The notes beneath the pieces were generated by a model that saw only the letters and a program-made list of their open reading frames with translations, was not told where the DNA came from and did no database searches. 17,522 bases of DNA, from assembly GCA_024231375.1 (NCBI GenBank), contig JAAEQP010001784.1, positions 1 to 17,522 of the forward strand, given 5' to 3'. Made by a program: the position numbers and the translations under genes. This DNA comes from a bacterium (lineage in GTDB: Bacteria; Hydrogenedentota; Hydrogenedentia; Hydrogenedentiales; SLHB01). Below are positions 1 to 8,130 of the stretch, piece after piece (positions within the stretch are counted from its first letter, which is position 1; each line of letters begins with the position of its first letter).

Positions 1-530
1 AACAGGCAACCGTCGCGATTAACCGGGGAGTCATTCGGTATATCCAGGGACACTGGAAGAAGGCAGCAGCTGATCTTGGCGAGGGAATCAGCTTGTGTGA
101 GAATCCCCCTCTTGCTGGAGCCACTTCCTCCTTTGGCGCTGCCACGCGCGAGCAAATACCCGTTCAACAGGCAACGCGACCCTAGAGTCCCACCTGTCCT
201 CCCTTGAACGGTTCTGGGAGTGAAAAGGTGCGCGAACATGCGCGCTTCTCTGACGATGCTGGTCGCGCACACTGGCCGGCGACGGCCGGGTGACTCACCG
301 GCAGCAACGCACAGGGAAAAGGGGGAGTTTCCGGCCCTGGGGGGAATCTCGATTCGACCGTCCCTGCCGGGACTAGCACCCCCCCGGAGGCGATCCAAAC
401 CAGTCGCCTTCTGCCGGTGACGGCTCGTCGTGGCGTGCTGGTGCGATTACCCGGATGGCGCCGAGCGTTGCTCCCGAGCCGCTTGCGTGGTACAGTGTGA
501 GTCCATCAGGAAGCAGAAGGGGGCAAGAGA
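1..530. other. 530-nt stretch without a supported gene
   Basis: No reading frame here has a ribosome site plus a believable protein. Frame 3 is open from the window edge to a TAG at 183-185 and reads like protein in its first 30 codons, so it may be the tail of a gene that begins outside the window; I do not recognise it. The stretch 230-375 has several hairpins: a 7-bp stem with a GCGA tetraloop (272-289), GCGCG/CGCGC around 232-248, and GTCCC/GGGAC with a TGCC loop (360-373). The 10-mer AACAGGCAAC occurs at 1-10 and again at 166-175. The end (468-530) carries the promoter and ribosome site of the next gene. Confidence 0.4.
468..496 (+). promoter_or_regulatory. Putative sigma70-like promoter of the 531-2779 gene group
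   Basis: TTGCTC (468-473), a 17-nt spacer and TACAGT (491-496). TGG lies directly before the -10, giving an extended -10 element that can compensate for the weak -35. Transcription would begin near 503, about 28 nt before the first ATG. This is a match by eye to the consensus. Confidence 0.4.
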
Positions 531-1217
531 ATGAGTCAGTCCTTCAGGTTTGAGCATCTCTTCAAGATTCTGGCAGGGCTTTGCATTGGTATCAGCCTGT
601 ACTGGCTATGGCCGTTCTTGTCACCTTGGCTGAGGCCATCCGAATCCGCCGGAGATCTTGCCTTCGCAGTACTCATGGGCGCCCTGCTGGGCATTCCGGG
701 CTTCTTGGGATGCTATTTCGGCTTCCAAGGCTTGCGCAAGACTGACCCGGCAACAGCAAGACGACTCGTTGGCTCATATTGCCTGTTTCTCGTAGTTGTT
801 CTAGGAGGACATGTGAGCGCCGGGATGGAGAGCTTTGCGCACTTGAGCGAAGCTGCCGCAATCTCAATCAGCTATCTGGTAGCGACGGTTGCGGCAACAA
901 TCGTCTATTGGTTCACAAGCCGGTATTGCCTCCGCAGACTTGGCCATCAGTGTGCTCCTGTTCGACGATCGCTGTCGAGACTGCCCATCGCTCTTGTCGC
1001 GCTCCAAGTGTGGGAAATGACCCAGCGTGTGCTCCTAGAGGAGTTGCCGGAAAGGGGAGCGAATGCACTCATGCGTGACGGTCCGCCGATCATTGCTTCA
1101 ATAGCTCTTGCCATAGTCGTCTACAAACTGGGCGTCTGGCTGTTTGTGGAACAGGGGTCGACTGCCGAACAAGAGGCTGCAGCAGGACCTCGCCCCGCCC
1201 CGTCTGCTGAAGCCTAG
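531..1217 (+). CDS. Polytopic membrane protein of unknown function
   Basis: A 228-residue integral membrane protein that I do not recognise. Hydrophobic segments at about 12-32, 43-65, 80-97, 108-129 and 186-207, with a weaker one near 150-162, predict five or six membrane spans. The segments are separated by Arg-rich loops (around 67-79, 129-150 and 171-184). The C-terminal 20 residues are Ala/Pro/Glu-rich and probably disordered. The ATG follows an AGGGGG ribosome site (about 517-522) at good spacing, and the extended -10 promoter lies just upstream. The secreted propeller gene begins 18 bp downstream, so the two are probably co-transcribed. Codon use is less GC3-biased than in mnmG or the transporter genes, which hints that this group is accessory. 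No catalytic motif is visible. Confidence 0.75.
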   Translation: MSQSFRFEHLFKILAGLCIGISLYWLWPFLSPWLRPSESAGDLAFAVLMGALLGIPGFLGCYFGFQGLRKTDPATARRLVGSYCLFLVVVLGGHVSAGMESFAHLSEAAAISISYLVATVAATIVYWFTSRYCLRRLGHQCAPVRRSLSRLPIALVALQVWEMTQRVLLEELPERGANALMRDGPPIIASIALAIVVYKLGVWLFVEQGSTAEQEAAAGPRPAPSAEA

Positions 1218-1235
1218 CGTCCGGAAGGCAACAAC

Positions 1236-2237
1236 ATGAAGCGAAGCGTCCTGCCGGCCATTCTTCTATCAGCTATTCTTGCGGGACACGTCCCCTGTAG
1301 TGCCGGCGAAGCATCGGACACGAAGGACCCCTGGGTCCAATGGCACCGCCCCGTCGACAACCCCGCCTTTGACACGACCAAAGGCAATAACCATGACTCC
1401 ATTCTCTTTGTTGAGCCTGAGTTGGAATACCCGTACCACCTGATCATAAGCCACACGCCTGAGGCAGCCCATCTGTGGCGAGCCAAGACGTTCTCGTGGA
1501 GTAGCGAGGACTGGGAGCTCGTGTCCGACCAATACAAGATCGCAAAGCACTACGAGTACGATGACGGGATCAAGGTGGATGGCACCTACCATGTCTATGA
1601 GGCCGGCAAGGTATACACATATTCAGGACCGCTCGAAGATGCCAGCGGGAAATGGACGCAAGCCGGCACGTTCCCTCACAAGCAGTGTGATGACGCAGGA
1701 GTCTATTACGAGGAGGGTGTGTTCCACTTGTTCGGCGAGTACGGACACTTCCCTCATGGGCCGGACGGAACCAGCCTCGCCCATTTCACCTCCACCACCG
1801 GCCTGGGCGATTGGAAACTGGTAGACGCGAAAGCCGTCGACCCCAATCCCGGCGGAGGGCACACGTACGGCGTGGGAGACCCGACGATTGCCAAGATCGA
1901 CGGCCATTACTACATCTTCTGCGACCGGGAATCGGAGGGCAGTCCCTACAAGGTCGTTGCATGGCGATCAACCGACATCAACGAACCCTTCGAGTACTTG
2001 GGCAAAGCGATCACCCCGCGATCGGATGAAGTGGACGACTGGGACAACTACAGGATCCAAGACCCGGACATCGGGTACATCCCCGAACTCAACCGATACG
2101 TCATGACGTGCAACATGAAAGACCACGATGGAAATCCGGGTGGCCGTTTCCCGACCATGAAGGGAGGTCAGACCCGCGTCATCGGGGTCTTCTACTCGAA
2201 CAAGGAGCTGAAGGCGACGGATGAATCCGCGCCTTAG
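1236..2237 (+). CDS. Secreted GH43/GH32-like beta-propeller protein
   Basis: A 333-residue exported protein. Residues 1-24 form a signal peptide (KR, hydrophobic core, small residues before Glu-25); the Cys near its end follows Pro, so this is not a convincing lipobox. The mature part has the repeated blade pattern of five-bladed propeller glycosidases: Asp-containing turns followed by a 'DGxYHxY' strand, seen as DDGIKVDGTYHVYEAG, DDAGVYYEEGVFHLF, GDPTIAKIDGHYYIFCD and QDPDIGYIPELNRYV. In clan GH-F/J enzymes such Asp/Glu residues at blade starts form the active site, but I cannot assign base, acid or substrate. GGAAGG (1222-1227) precedes the ATG by 8 nt. A role in extracellular or periplasmic carbohydrate processing is inferred; a non-catalytic propeller is possible. 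Confidence 0.75.
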   Translation: MKRSVLPAILLSAILAGHVPCSAGEASDTKDPWVQWHRPVDNPAFDTTKGNNHDSILFVEPELEYPYHLIISHTPEAAHLWRAKTFSWSSEDWELVSDQYKIAKHYEYDDGIKVDGTYHVYEAGKVYTYSGPLEDASGKWTQAGTFPHKQCDDAGVYYEEGVFHLFGEYGHFPHGPDGTSLAHFTSTTGLGDWKLVDAKAVDPNPGGGHTYGVGDPTIAKIDGHYYIFCDRESEGSPYKVVAWRSTDINEPFEYLGKAITPRSDEVDDWDNYRIQDPDIGYIPELNRYVMTCNMKDHDGNPGGRFPTMKGGQTRVIGVFYSNKELKATDESAP

Positions 2238-2258
2238 CTCAGCCGTTCGGCTGAGGGG
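2238..2258 (+). promoter_or_regulatory. Perfect 7-bp hairpin overlapping a ribosome-binding site
   Basis: CTCAGCC (2238-2244), loop GTTC, GGCTGAG (2249-2255), starting directly after the TAG of the propeller gene. The right arm ends inside the GAGGGG (2253-2258) that serves the next ATG at 2267. There is no T-tract, so it is not a standard terminator. It could mask the ribosome site unless ribosomes finishing the upstream gene open it. Confidence 0.5.
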
Positions 2259-2266
2259 TGACTGAC

Positions 2267-2779
2267 ATGACCAAGCGCAGACTCATGCTGGTCAGGCTGG
2301 CAATCGCTGCCCTGGTCATCGCAATCGCCGTACGGTACCTTGTCGTAGACCGCTCGGTGCAGCATGGCCTCTCTCGTCTCGATGTGAGAAAGGACAGAAT
2401 CTTTCGAGTCGAGGTATTCGAGCAGGACCATTGTTGCGGCGGACCCAAAACCGAGCTCATCACGCTTCCTCAGGAAATGCATAGCCCTGTCCTGTCGGCG
2501 CTGCATCAGATCGACTGGAGCTCGGTCGACGGCGGATGCAAATGCGGAACGAGCGGAACACAGATTCTCATTCACATGCGTGGTGAGCCGTCCGTCGCTC
2601 AGGTTTCGTGCACGGGATGTGGCGACTTCGTGCTGCACGATGGCAATGGCGGTGTACATTCGTACTTCAGAAGCAAGGTGCTGCGCGCTTGGATCGACAA
2701 GCATTACTGGAGTTTGAAGAAGAAAGACAAGATAGCCGAACCAGTCGCCGCAGGGGACGCCGCAGGGCCTCCACCGTGA
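2267..2779 (+). CDS. Membrane-anchored Cys-rich protein of unknown function
   Basis: A 170-residue protein that I do not recognise. One hydrophobic segment (about 7-27) follows a TKRR start, predicting an N-in signal anchor with the rest outside the membrane. The exported part has six Cys arranged as CC (56-57), CxC (91, 93) and CxxC (115, 118), and His residues at 55 and 80, which suggests a bound metal or disulfides. The last 20 residues are Ala/Pro/Gly-rich. ATG 2267 is chosen because GAGGGG (2253-2258) is 8 nt upstream; the in-frame GTG at 2258 would overlap that site. It lies 29 bp after the propeller gene and is probably last in the operon. Redox, metal-binding or structural roles are all possible. 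Confidence 0.65.
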   Translation: MTKRRLMLVRLAIAALVIAIAVRYLVVDRSVQHGLSRLDVRKDRIFRVEVFEQDHCCGGPKTELITLPQEMHSPVLSALHQIDWSSVDGGCKCGTSGTQILIHMRGEPSVAQVSCTGCGDFVLHDGNGGVHSYFRSKVLRAWIDKHYWSLKKKDKIAEPVAAGDAAGPPP

Positions 2780-2866
2780 ATCCGACTGGGTCGGGTGGCG
2801 TCCTATCCTTGCCTTCCGCCTTGGCAATTCCTCACCGCCGATTTTCCTCGTCCCCTGTTCATCAGG

Positions 2867-2872
2867 TATCAT
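2867..2872 (+). promoter_or_regulatory. Putative -10 element before the GNAT-mnmG pair
   Basis: TATCAT matches 5 of 6 consensus positions and lies 46 nt upstream of the GNAT start codon. At 17-nt spacing the -35 would be TTCCTC (2844-2849), which is poor, so this is only a weak prediction. The 139-nt gap between 2779 and 2919 is the natural place for a promoter of the downstream pair. Confidence 0.3.
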
Positions 2873-2918
2873 AGCCCGGTTTTGCGGTTTGCGGTGAAAT
2901 GGTAGTAGGAGACGTGCA

Positions 2919-3491
2919 ATGGCCCAGCTCAAGATGGAGATGACCGACCTGAACAACGTGCCCGATATCCCGATGCCGGATGGCTACATATTGCGCGCGT
3001 TCCAGGACGGCGACGAGGCCGGTGTGGCGCGGATATACGAGGCGTCGAACTTGGGCAGTACGACCGCCGAAGCGGTGCGCGAGAACATGCTGGGCGACGA
3101 GCGGTACAAGCCTGGCCGCATCTTCGTGATCGAACACAACGGCGAACTCGTCGGCACCAGCGCGGCCTGGACCGATAAGGACGACCCGTCCGCGGGCTAC
3201 CTGCACATGGTCGGGGCGTTGCCCGGTCATCGTGGCAAGAAACTGGGCGCCATCCTGACCGTCGCTTCGATCAACAAGAACCGCGAGGATGGCTTCTCGG
3301 TTCAGCGTCTTCATACGGATGACGATCGCGAGGCCGCGGTGCGTCTGTACCTGGACCTTGGCTATGTCCCCTTGTTCACGGAAGAAACCCACCCCGGCCG
3401 TTGGCAAGCCGTGGCCGAACGTATCGACCGGACCGCGGCGCTGGCCAAGGCGCGGTGGGAGAAGAAGCCCGAGACGGCCGACTCCGAATAG
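2919..3491 (+). CDS. GNAT-family N-acetyltransferase
   Basis: A 190-residue cytoplasmic acetyltransferase of the Gcn5-related family, which moves acetyl from acetyl-CoA to an amine. The fold can be followed: '[19 protein letters not shown]' (22-40) as beta1-alpha1, '[13 protein letters not shown]' (68-80) as beta2-beta3, motif A '[15 protein letters not shown]' (96-110) with the R-G-x-x-L-G pyrophosphate loop, and '[12 protein letters not shown]' (140-151) as the motif B helix and following strand. The ATG follows GTAGTAGGAG at suitable spacing. mnmG starts 31 bp downstream. The substrate cannot be predicted. Proximity to mnmG does not imply tRNA acetylation, as GNAT genes are widely scattered. 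The C-terminal 30 residues are charged and probably extend past the fold. Confidence 0.85.
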   Translation: MAQLKMEMTDLNNVPDIPMPDGYILRAFQDGDEAGVARIYEASNLGSTTAEAVRENMLGDERYKPGRIFVIEHNGELVGTSAAWTDKDDPSAGYLHMVGALPGHRGKKLGAILTVASINKNREDGFSVQRLHTDDDREAAVRLYLDLGYVPLFTEETHPGRWQAVAERIDRTAALAKARWEKKPETADSE

Positions 3492-3522
3492 CGCCGCCCC
3501 TGAGCATGTTAGACTTCCTACT

Positions 3523-5397
3523 ATGAAACGCGATTTCGATGTGATAGTCGTCGGCGCCGGTCATGCCGGGGTCGAAGCTGCCCTGGCCTGCGCGCGGACG
3601 GGGTTGCGCACGCTGTTGACCACCATCCAGTTGGACAATATCGCGAAGATGAGCTGCAACCCCGCCATCGGCGGCATCGCCAAGGGCCAGGTGGTCCGCG
3701 AGATCGACGCGCTTGGCGGTGAGATGGCGCGCTGCATCGACCGCACCGGCATCCAGTTCAAGATGCTCAACGCATCCAAGGGGCCCGCCGTCCATTCACC
3801 CCGTGCTCAGGCCGACCGCACCGCCTACCAGTACGACATGAAGCGCGTCTGCGAGCAGCAAGCTAACCTGCATCTGCGGCAGGCGCTGATAGACGAACTC
3901 ATCGTGCAAGACGGCGCGGTCGTGGGTGTCCGCACCGCGCTGGGCGCCGAGTTCTCGTGCCGGGCCGTCATCGTGTGTACGGGCACCTTCCTCAAGGGAT
4001 TACTCCATTTCGGAATGGTCGAGGTGCAGGGCGGCCGCGCCGGTGATATGCCCGCCAACGCCCTCACCGACTGCTATCGGAATCTGGGCTTCACCGTGGG
4101 CCGTCTGAAGACGGGCACCTGTCCGCGCATCCACAACCGCAGCATCGACTACGACGCATTGCAGGAACAGCCCGGCGACGATCATCCCCGCCCCTTCTCC
4201 TTCTCGACACCCGTCGAAGGGTTCGACCCGAACCGGATCATGTGTTGGCTCACCCATACCACCACCCAGACCCGTGACATTATCCAGGCCAATCTCGACC
4301 GGTCGCCCCTGTTTTCCGGCAAGATCGACGGCGTGGGTACGCGCTATTGCCCCAGTATCGAAGACAAAGTGATGAAATTCCCTGATAAGGAAACCCATCA
4401 CATCTTTCTGGAACCCGAAGGACTCGATACCGAAGAAATCTACGTCAACGGCTTGTCCACGAGTCTGCCCGAGGACGTGCAGATCGCCATGCTCCATTCC
4501 GTGCCTGGATTGGAACAAGCCGAAGTGGTGCGTCCAGGCTACGCTGTCGAATACGATTTTGTTCAGCCGACCGAACTCAAACCCACGTTGGAGACCAAAC
4601 GGGTCCGCGGCCTGTACCACGCCGGACAGATCAACGGCACATCCGGCTACGAGGAAGCGGCGGGGCAAGGCTTGTTCGCGGCGCTCAACGCCATCCGCGC
4701 GTTGAACGATGACGAACCGCTCTACATTCACCGCAGCGAAGCCTACATTGGCGTACTGGTCGACGATCTCGTGACCCGAGGTGTCATGGAGCCGTACCGA
4801 CTGTTCACGTCGCGCGCCGAGTACCGCCTTGTGCTGCGACACGACAATGCCGACCTGCGAATGGCCAAGTACGGCATCGCCGACGAGACCTTCCGGAAAG
4901 AGGTCCGCGAGAAGGAAGCACAGGTTCTGGCCGAGGTGGATCGGCTCGAAACCGCGGCGGTATCGCCGTCGGCGGATGTGAACGCCATGCTCGACGGACT
5001 GGGGGAGGGGCCCATGGCCGAGCCTCAGCCTGCGGCGCGGCTGTTGCGTCGTCCGAACGTGCGCCTGGACCATGTGTGGCGCATCGTGCCGCCACCAGCG
5101 GCATTCGACACCGAAACGGCCGAGCAGGTCGAGATTCAAGTGAAGTACAGCGGCTATATCCAGAGGCAGGAACGCGATATCGCCCGGTTCGAGAGCGCTG
5201 AATCGCGTACCATCCCCGGCGACATCGACTATTTCGAAGCTCCGGGGATGCCGTACGAGAGCAAGCTGCGTCTCGACCAGGTCCGGCCCACCAATTTTGG
5301 TCAGGCGGCGCGCATCCCGGGCGTCCGCCCGTCCGACATCGCGTCCCTGCACGTGTACGTCGAGAAACTCGCCCGCGCCGCCAAGGAAAGCGCCTGA
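3523..5397 (+). CDS. mnmG: tRNA uridine-5-carboxymethylaminomethyl modification enzyme MnmG (GidA)
   Basis: FAD-dependent subunit of the MnmEG complex, which installs the (carboxymethyl)aminomethyl group on U34 of certain tRNAs. The protein has 624 residues, close to the usual 620-630. An N-terminal dinucleotide fold [10 protein letters not shown] (11-20) binds FAD. The family blocks CNPAIGG (45-51), CTGTFLKG (152-159), RYCPSIEDK (274-282) with conserved Cys276, and the Gly-rich [18 protein letters not shown] are intact; Cys45 and Cys276 correspond to the two functional cysteines of E. coli MnmG. The usual 'TGTPPRI' reads TGTCPRI here. The C-terminal helical domain for MnmE/tRNA contact ends normally. 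ATG 3523 starts at '[10 protein letters not shown]'; in-frame codons upstream lie inside the GNAT gene and are not used. No ribosome site is visible. It converges on the MFS gene with a 7-bp gap. Confidence 0.97.
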   Translation: MKRDFDVIVVGAGHAGVEAALACARTGLRTLLTTIQLDNIAKMSCNPAIGGIAKGQVVREIDALGGEMARCIDRTGIQFKMLNASKGPAVHSPRAQADRTAYQYDMKRVCEQQANLHLRQALIDELIVQDGAVVGVRTALGAEFSCRAVIVCTGTFLKGLLHFGMVEVQGGRAGDMPANALTDCYRNLGFTVGRLKTGTCPRIHNRSIDYDALQEQPGDDHPRPFSFSTPVEGFDPNRIMCWLTHTTTQTRDIIQANLDRSPLFSGKIDGVGTRYCPSIEDKVMKFPDKETHHIFLEPEGLDTEEIYVNGLSTSLPEDVQIAMLHSVPGLEQAEVVRPGYAVEYDFVQPTELKPTLETKRVRGLYHAGQINGTSGYEEAAGQGLFAALNAIRALNDDEPLYIHRSEAYIGVLVDDLVTRGVMEPYRLFTSRAEYRLVLRHDNADLRMAKYGIADETFRKEVREKEAQVLAEVDRLETAAVSPSADVNAMLDGLGEGPMAEPQPAARLLRRPNVRLDHVWRIVPPPAAFDTETAEQVEIQVKYSGYIQRQERDIARFESAESRTIPGDIDYFEAPGMPYESKLRLDQVRPTNFGQAARIPGVRPSDIASLHVYVEKLARAAKESA

Positions 5398-5404
5398 ACT
5401 ACTC

Positions 5405-6811
5405 TCAGCTCTGCCCGTTCTGGGGCCGGTTGCTTTCGTCCAATCCTAGAGTGATCCAGACAATTCGCCCGAAGGTTCGGATGGGCATGGCAGGATTCAG
5501 CATCTCGGAAAGCGAGGGCTTCTCAGGTTCCTCGCTATCGCGGACCACCCATCGGCAGAGGAATGCGCACACAATCCCGACGCCGCCTGCCACTGAAAAA
5601 CAGATTTGGAACCCTAGCAAGTTCCAATTCTGGATAATGAGACCGGCCATGATGGGCGAGAAGGCAAGCGCCACCCGACTGCCCACCGTCCAGACCGCCG
5701 TGTACCCGATTCGCCCGGAGGGTTTGATGTAATTCAGCACAGCCCGGTTCGTGGCCATCATGAACGCCGCGCCGAACACACCGGCAGCCACGACAGCGAC
5801 CGGCAACACCACCCACAGCCACGGGGCGTCCGGGCGGAGGCTCAAGAACGCCAATGCCGCGGTTGCCAAACCCAACATGGCCTTGAAGGTGGCACGAGCG
5901 CTTCCCGCGTGGTCGGCGAAGCGGCCCCAGGACCGGATGGTCAGCAAGACGCCGAGACTGGTGGCCGCAATAAGCGCCATGATGGTCCGCGACGACAACC
6001 CGAGCAGGTCGCGCATGAAAAGGACGTAGGACGCCGTGTACCACGAAGCGCATGAGAAGCACAGCGACGCGACCAACACAAACCATAGGAACGGCCGGTC
6101 GGTCAGGGCCAGCTTGTAGGACTCCATACTGCCCCGCCAGATGTTGACGGAACTTGTCCCGGCCCCGCCGGGCACCCGGTACATCCAGAGCAGGCTGATG
6201 AAGCCCGCGGCGATGCCGATGCCGTAGATGAGTATGAACCGATCCATGGTCGGATTTCCGAGAAGGATAAGGCTCTGGCCGAAGGTCACCGCCAGCGTCA
6301 GCAGATGGACGACCGTGGTCTCCGCGCTGAAGAACATGCCGCGCTGGTACTCCGGAACCACTTCGTGCAGCCACGGCATCCAGCCGCCCGCGCCCACGGC
6401 TCGCGCCAAGCAAAATCCCAGCGTCGCCGCCATCAACGTGTACCACCCCGCGCGCGGTCCCCAGGTGAGGACGACCCAGGGGATAAGGAACACGGAGCAC
6501 GCGATCGCGTTCCGCACCAGCCACGTCACCATCATGACGCGTTTGGACCCGAATCGGATGACCAGCGGGAGGGTGAGTACCACCAGCAGCATGGACATGG
6601 GCATGAAGGACAGTAGAAACCCGACCCACGACGGGGGCATGTCGATGGATCGCGCGAACAGAACCAGCACCTGTCCCACAACGCATTGCCACGAGATGAC
6701 GTTGAACGCCGAGAAAGCAAGAAACTTCTTCGGAGCGGTTTCCATATCACGGATCGCCGACGGAATCGGGATTCTCAGACCTGGATTCGGATCTCCTGGT
6801 GCGCGCTTCAT
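5405..6811 (-). CDS. MFS transporter
   Basis: A 468-residue major facilitator protein with about 12 hydrophobic segments running from residue 30 to 430, including 'FLAFSAFNVISWQCVVGQVL', a cytoplasmic loop 'RFGSKRVMM' of the MFS A-motif type between TM2 and TM3, and a charged central loop near 200-220. The C-terminal tail is hydrophilic. The start at 6811 is preferred because its ATG overlaps the TGA of the threonine aldolase gene as ATGA, which implies translational coupling. An alternative ATG at 6745 (446 residues, 'METAPKKF') begins closer to TM1; neither has a good ribosome site of its own. An in-frame extension upstream lies within the aldolase gene and is rejected. The substrate is unknown; coupling to ltaE suggests an amino acid or its product. 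Confidence 0.85.
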   Translation of the reverse strand: MKRAPGDPNPGLRIPIPSAIRDMETAPKKFLAFSAFNVISWQCVVGQVLVLFARSIDMPPSWVGFLLSFMPMSMLLVVLTLPLVIRFGSKRVMMVTWLVRNAIACSVFLIPWVVLTWGPRAGWYTLMAATLGFCLARAVGAGGWMPWLHEVVPEYQRGMFFSAETTVVHLLTLAVTFGQSLILLGNPTMDRFILIYGIGIAAGFISLLWMYRVPGGAGTSSVNIWRGSMESYKLALTDRPFLWFVLVASLCFSCASWYTASYVLFMRDLLGLSSRTIMALIAATSLGVLLTIRSWGRFADHAGSARATFKAMLGLATAALAFLSLRPDAPWLWVVLPVAVVAAGVFGAAFMMATNRAVLNYIKPSGRIGYTAVWTVGSRVALAFSPIMAGLIIQNWNLLGFQICFSVAGGVGIVCAFLCRWVVRDSEEPEKPSLSEMLNPAMPIRTFGRIVWITLGLDESNRPQNGQS

Positions 6812-7848
6812 CGGCTGGTGTAGCGGCGGAACGCCTCGATTGCCCGGTCCAAACCCGCGTCGTCTACATCCAGGTGGAACACAGCGCGGATACGGTTCGG
6901 ACCCGTGGCGCCCACCAGCACGCCTTGTTCGGCAAGACGTTCCATGCACGCTTGCGCATCGTCCACGTCTACGAACACGATGTTGGTGGGACTTGGGAAG
7001 GGAAACGTGCAGACGTCTTCGAGTGCGGCGCGGAATGCCGCAGCCCGGCGATGGTCGTCGGCAAGTTTGCACACATTATGTTCAAGGGCGTAGAGCGCGG
7101 CGGCCGCCAGGATCCCCGCCTGACGCATACCGCCCCCGAGCATCTTGCGGAACCGGTGCGCCCGGTCGATGGTGTCCACATCGCCCACCAGGACTGAACC
7201 CACGGGTGCCCCCAATCCCTTCGAGAAGCAGAAGGACAGCGTGTCGACGTGTCCGGCGTAGTCTGTCAGGGTGGCGCCCGTCGCCACGCACGCGTTGAAA
7301 ATGCGGGCGCCGTCGCAATGGAGCCGCAGTCCATGGTCATGGACAAGCCCGGCGATCTTTTGTGTCTCACTGACGGAGTACACTGCCCCGCCGCCACGGT
7401 TCGTCGTGTTCTCCAGGCAGACCAGCGTGGTGGGTGAGAAGTGGTGGTCGTCGCCGGGGATGATGTGCGGCGCCACGTCCTCCGGACTCATGACGCCGCA
7501 AGGGCCGTCGGCCGTTCGCGTCAGCACCCCCGCGACCATGGCGAGGTTGCCGGATTCGTAGTTGAAGGGGTGCGAATCGCGATGCAGCGCGACTGTGTCG
7601 CCTGGGCGCGTCTGGGCCAGCACGGCCAGCAGGTTCGCCATGGTGCCCGACGGCACGAACAGAGCTGCTTCCATCCCCGCCATCTCGGAAACCCTTTGCT
7701 GGAGTCGGTTTACGGTGGGGTCTTCGCCCATCACATCGTCACCCACCTCTGCCTCAGCCATGGCCTCGCGCATGGCGAGCGACGGCTTGGTGACCGTGTC
7801 GCTTCGCAGGTCGACTGTCCCATCCAGAGCACATATCGCTTCCGACAT
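6808..7848 (-). CDS. ltaE: Low-specificity L-threonine aldolase
   Basis: PLP enzyme of fold type I that cleaves L-threonine and L-allo-threonine to glycine and acetaldehyde in the cytoplasm. The 346 residues match family length. The diagnostic start 'VDLRSDTVTKP' (12-22), 'EVGDDVMGEDPTVNRL' (34-49), the cofactor Asp in 'HCDGARIFNA' (167-176) and the Schiff-base Lys200 in 'SFCFSKGLGAPVGSV' are all present. ATG 7848 is chosen because revcomp AAGGAGAAGG lies about 6 nt upstream; a longer frame to 7920 lacks family sequence. The stop overlaps the MFS start (ATGA). A promoter-like pair lies at 7891-7920. The related beta-eliminating lyase/GntG branch is the main alternative for specificity. Confidence 0.93.
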   Translation of the reverse strand: MSEAICALDGTVDLRSDTVTKPSLAMREAMAEAEVGDDVMGEDPTVNRLQQRVSEMAGMEAALFVPSGTMANLLAVLAQTRPGDTVALHRDSHPFNYESGNLAMVAGVLTRTADGPCGVMSPEDVAPHIIPGDDHHFSPTTLVCLENTTNRGGGAVYSVSETQKIAGLVHDHGLRLHCDGARIFNACVATGATLTDYAGHVDTLSFCFSKGLGAPVGSVLVGDVDTIDRAHRFRKMLGGGMRQAGILAAAALYALEHNVCKLADDHRRAAAFRAALEDVCTFPFPSPTNIVFVDVDDAQACMERLAEQGVLVGATGPNRIRAVFHLDVDDAGLDRAIEAFRRYTSR

Positions 7849-8130
7849 CGTAGCCTTCTCCTTCCTCGAATCGCCTCTCCAACGAGCCGCAGGATACGCC
7901 GTGACCGTCGGCGGTGGCAAGTTCTACGCGATGTTCAGAGGGTTGTCTGGCGTGGATTTGGAATCGGCAAGATTTCTGCAAAATCGGGGTTGATCCCAGG
8001 CGTTCTCTGATGGTACTCTCCGCCCCAAGGTGCGGCCTTAGTACACGGCCGAAAAACGTCTACCTCGTTCGCATATTGAGTCCTTCTCTCGTAACGACTG
8101 TGTCTAACAGGTGACGTGTAGGAGTGTGCC
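7849..8130. other. Divergent intergenic region between ltaE and the first Na/Pi gene
   Basis: A 282-nt gap read in both directions. The minus-strand half holds the ltaE ribosome site and a promoter-like pair. The plus-strand half ends with AGGAG (8120-8124), 6 nt before the transporter ATG. A CGGCC/GGCCG hairpin (8033-8051) is followed by AAAAA, not T, on the plus strand. I find no clear Pho box (paired CTGTCAT-type repeats) and no convincing -35/-10 pair for the transporter gene. Confidence 0.5.
7891..7920 (-). promoter_or_regulatory. Putative promoter of the ltaE-MFS operon
   Basis: Read on the minus strand: TTGCCA (7920-7915), an 18-nt spacer and TATCCT (7896-7891), with 5/6 and 4/6 consensus matches. 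The start of transcription would be near 7884, about 36 nt before the ltaE ATG. Identified by eye. Confidence 0.35.

Noticed and set aside
1..175. 10-bp direct repeat AACAGGCAAC (1-10, 166-175) as insertion-element ends
   Set aside because: No transposase or terminal inverted repeats between them; a chance repeat is likely.
3..185. Frame-3 open stretch as the end of a gene from outside the window
   Set aside because: Only 60 codons without a recognisable motif, and codon bias fades after about codon 30; noted under the 1-530 entry but not called.
2234..2956. 240-codon minus-strand frame over the Cys-rich gene
   Set aside because: No ribosome site or domain, and it runs across the gap into the GNAT gene start.
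4000..5352. 450-codon minus-strand frame inside mnmG
   Set aside because: It is antisense to a textbook mnmG; such long frames are common in GC-rich genes.
6812..7072. N-terminal extension of the MFS gene
   Set aside because: It lies wholly within ltaE, is Arg/Gly/Pro-rich and has no transporter-like sequence.
8033..8051. CGGCC/GGCCG hairpin as a terminator
   Set aside because: It is followed by A's on the plus strand and lies upstream of both divergent genes, so there is nothing for it to terminate.
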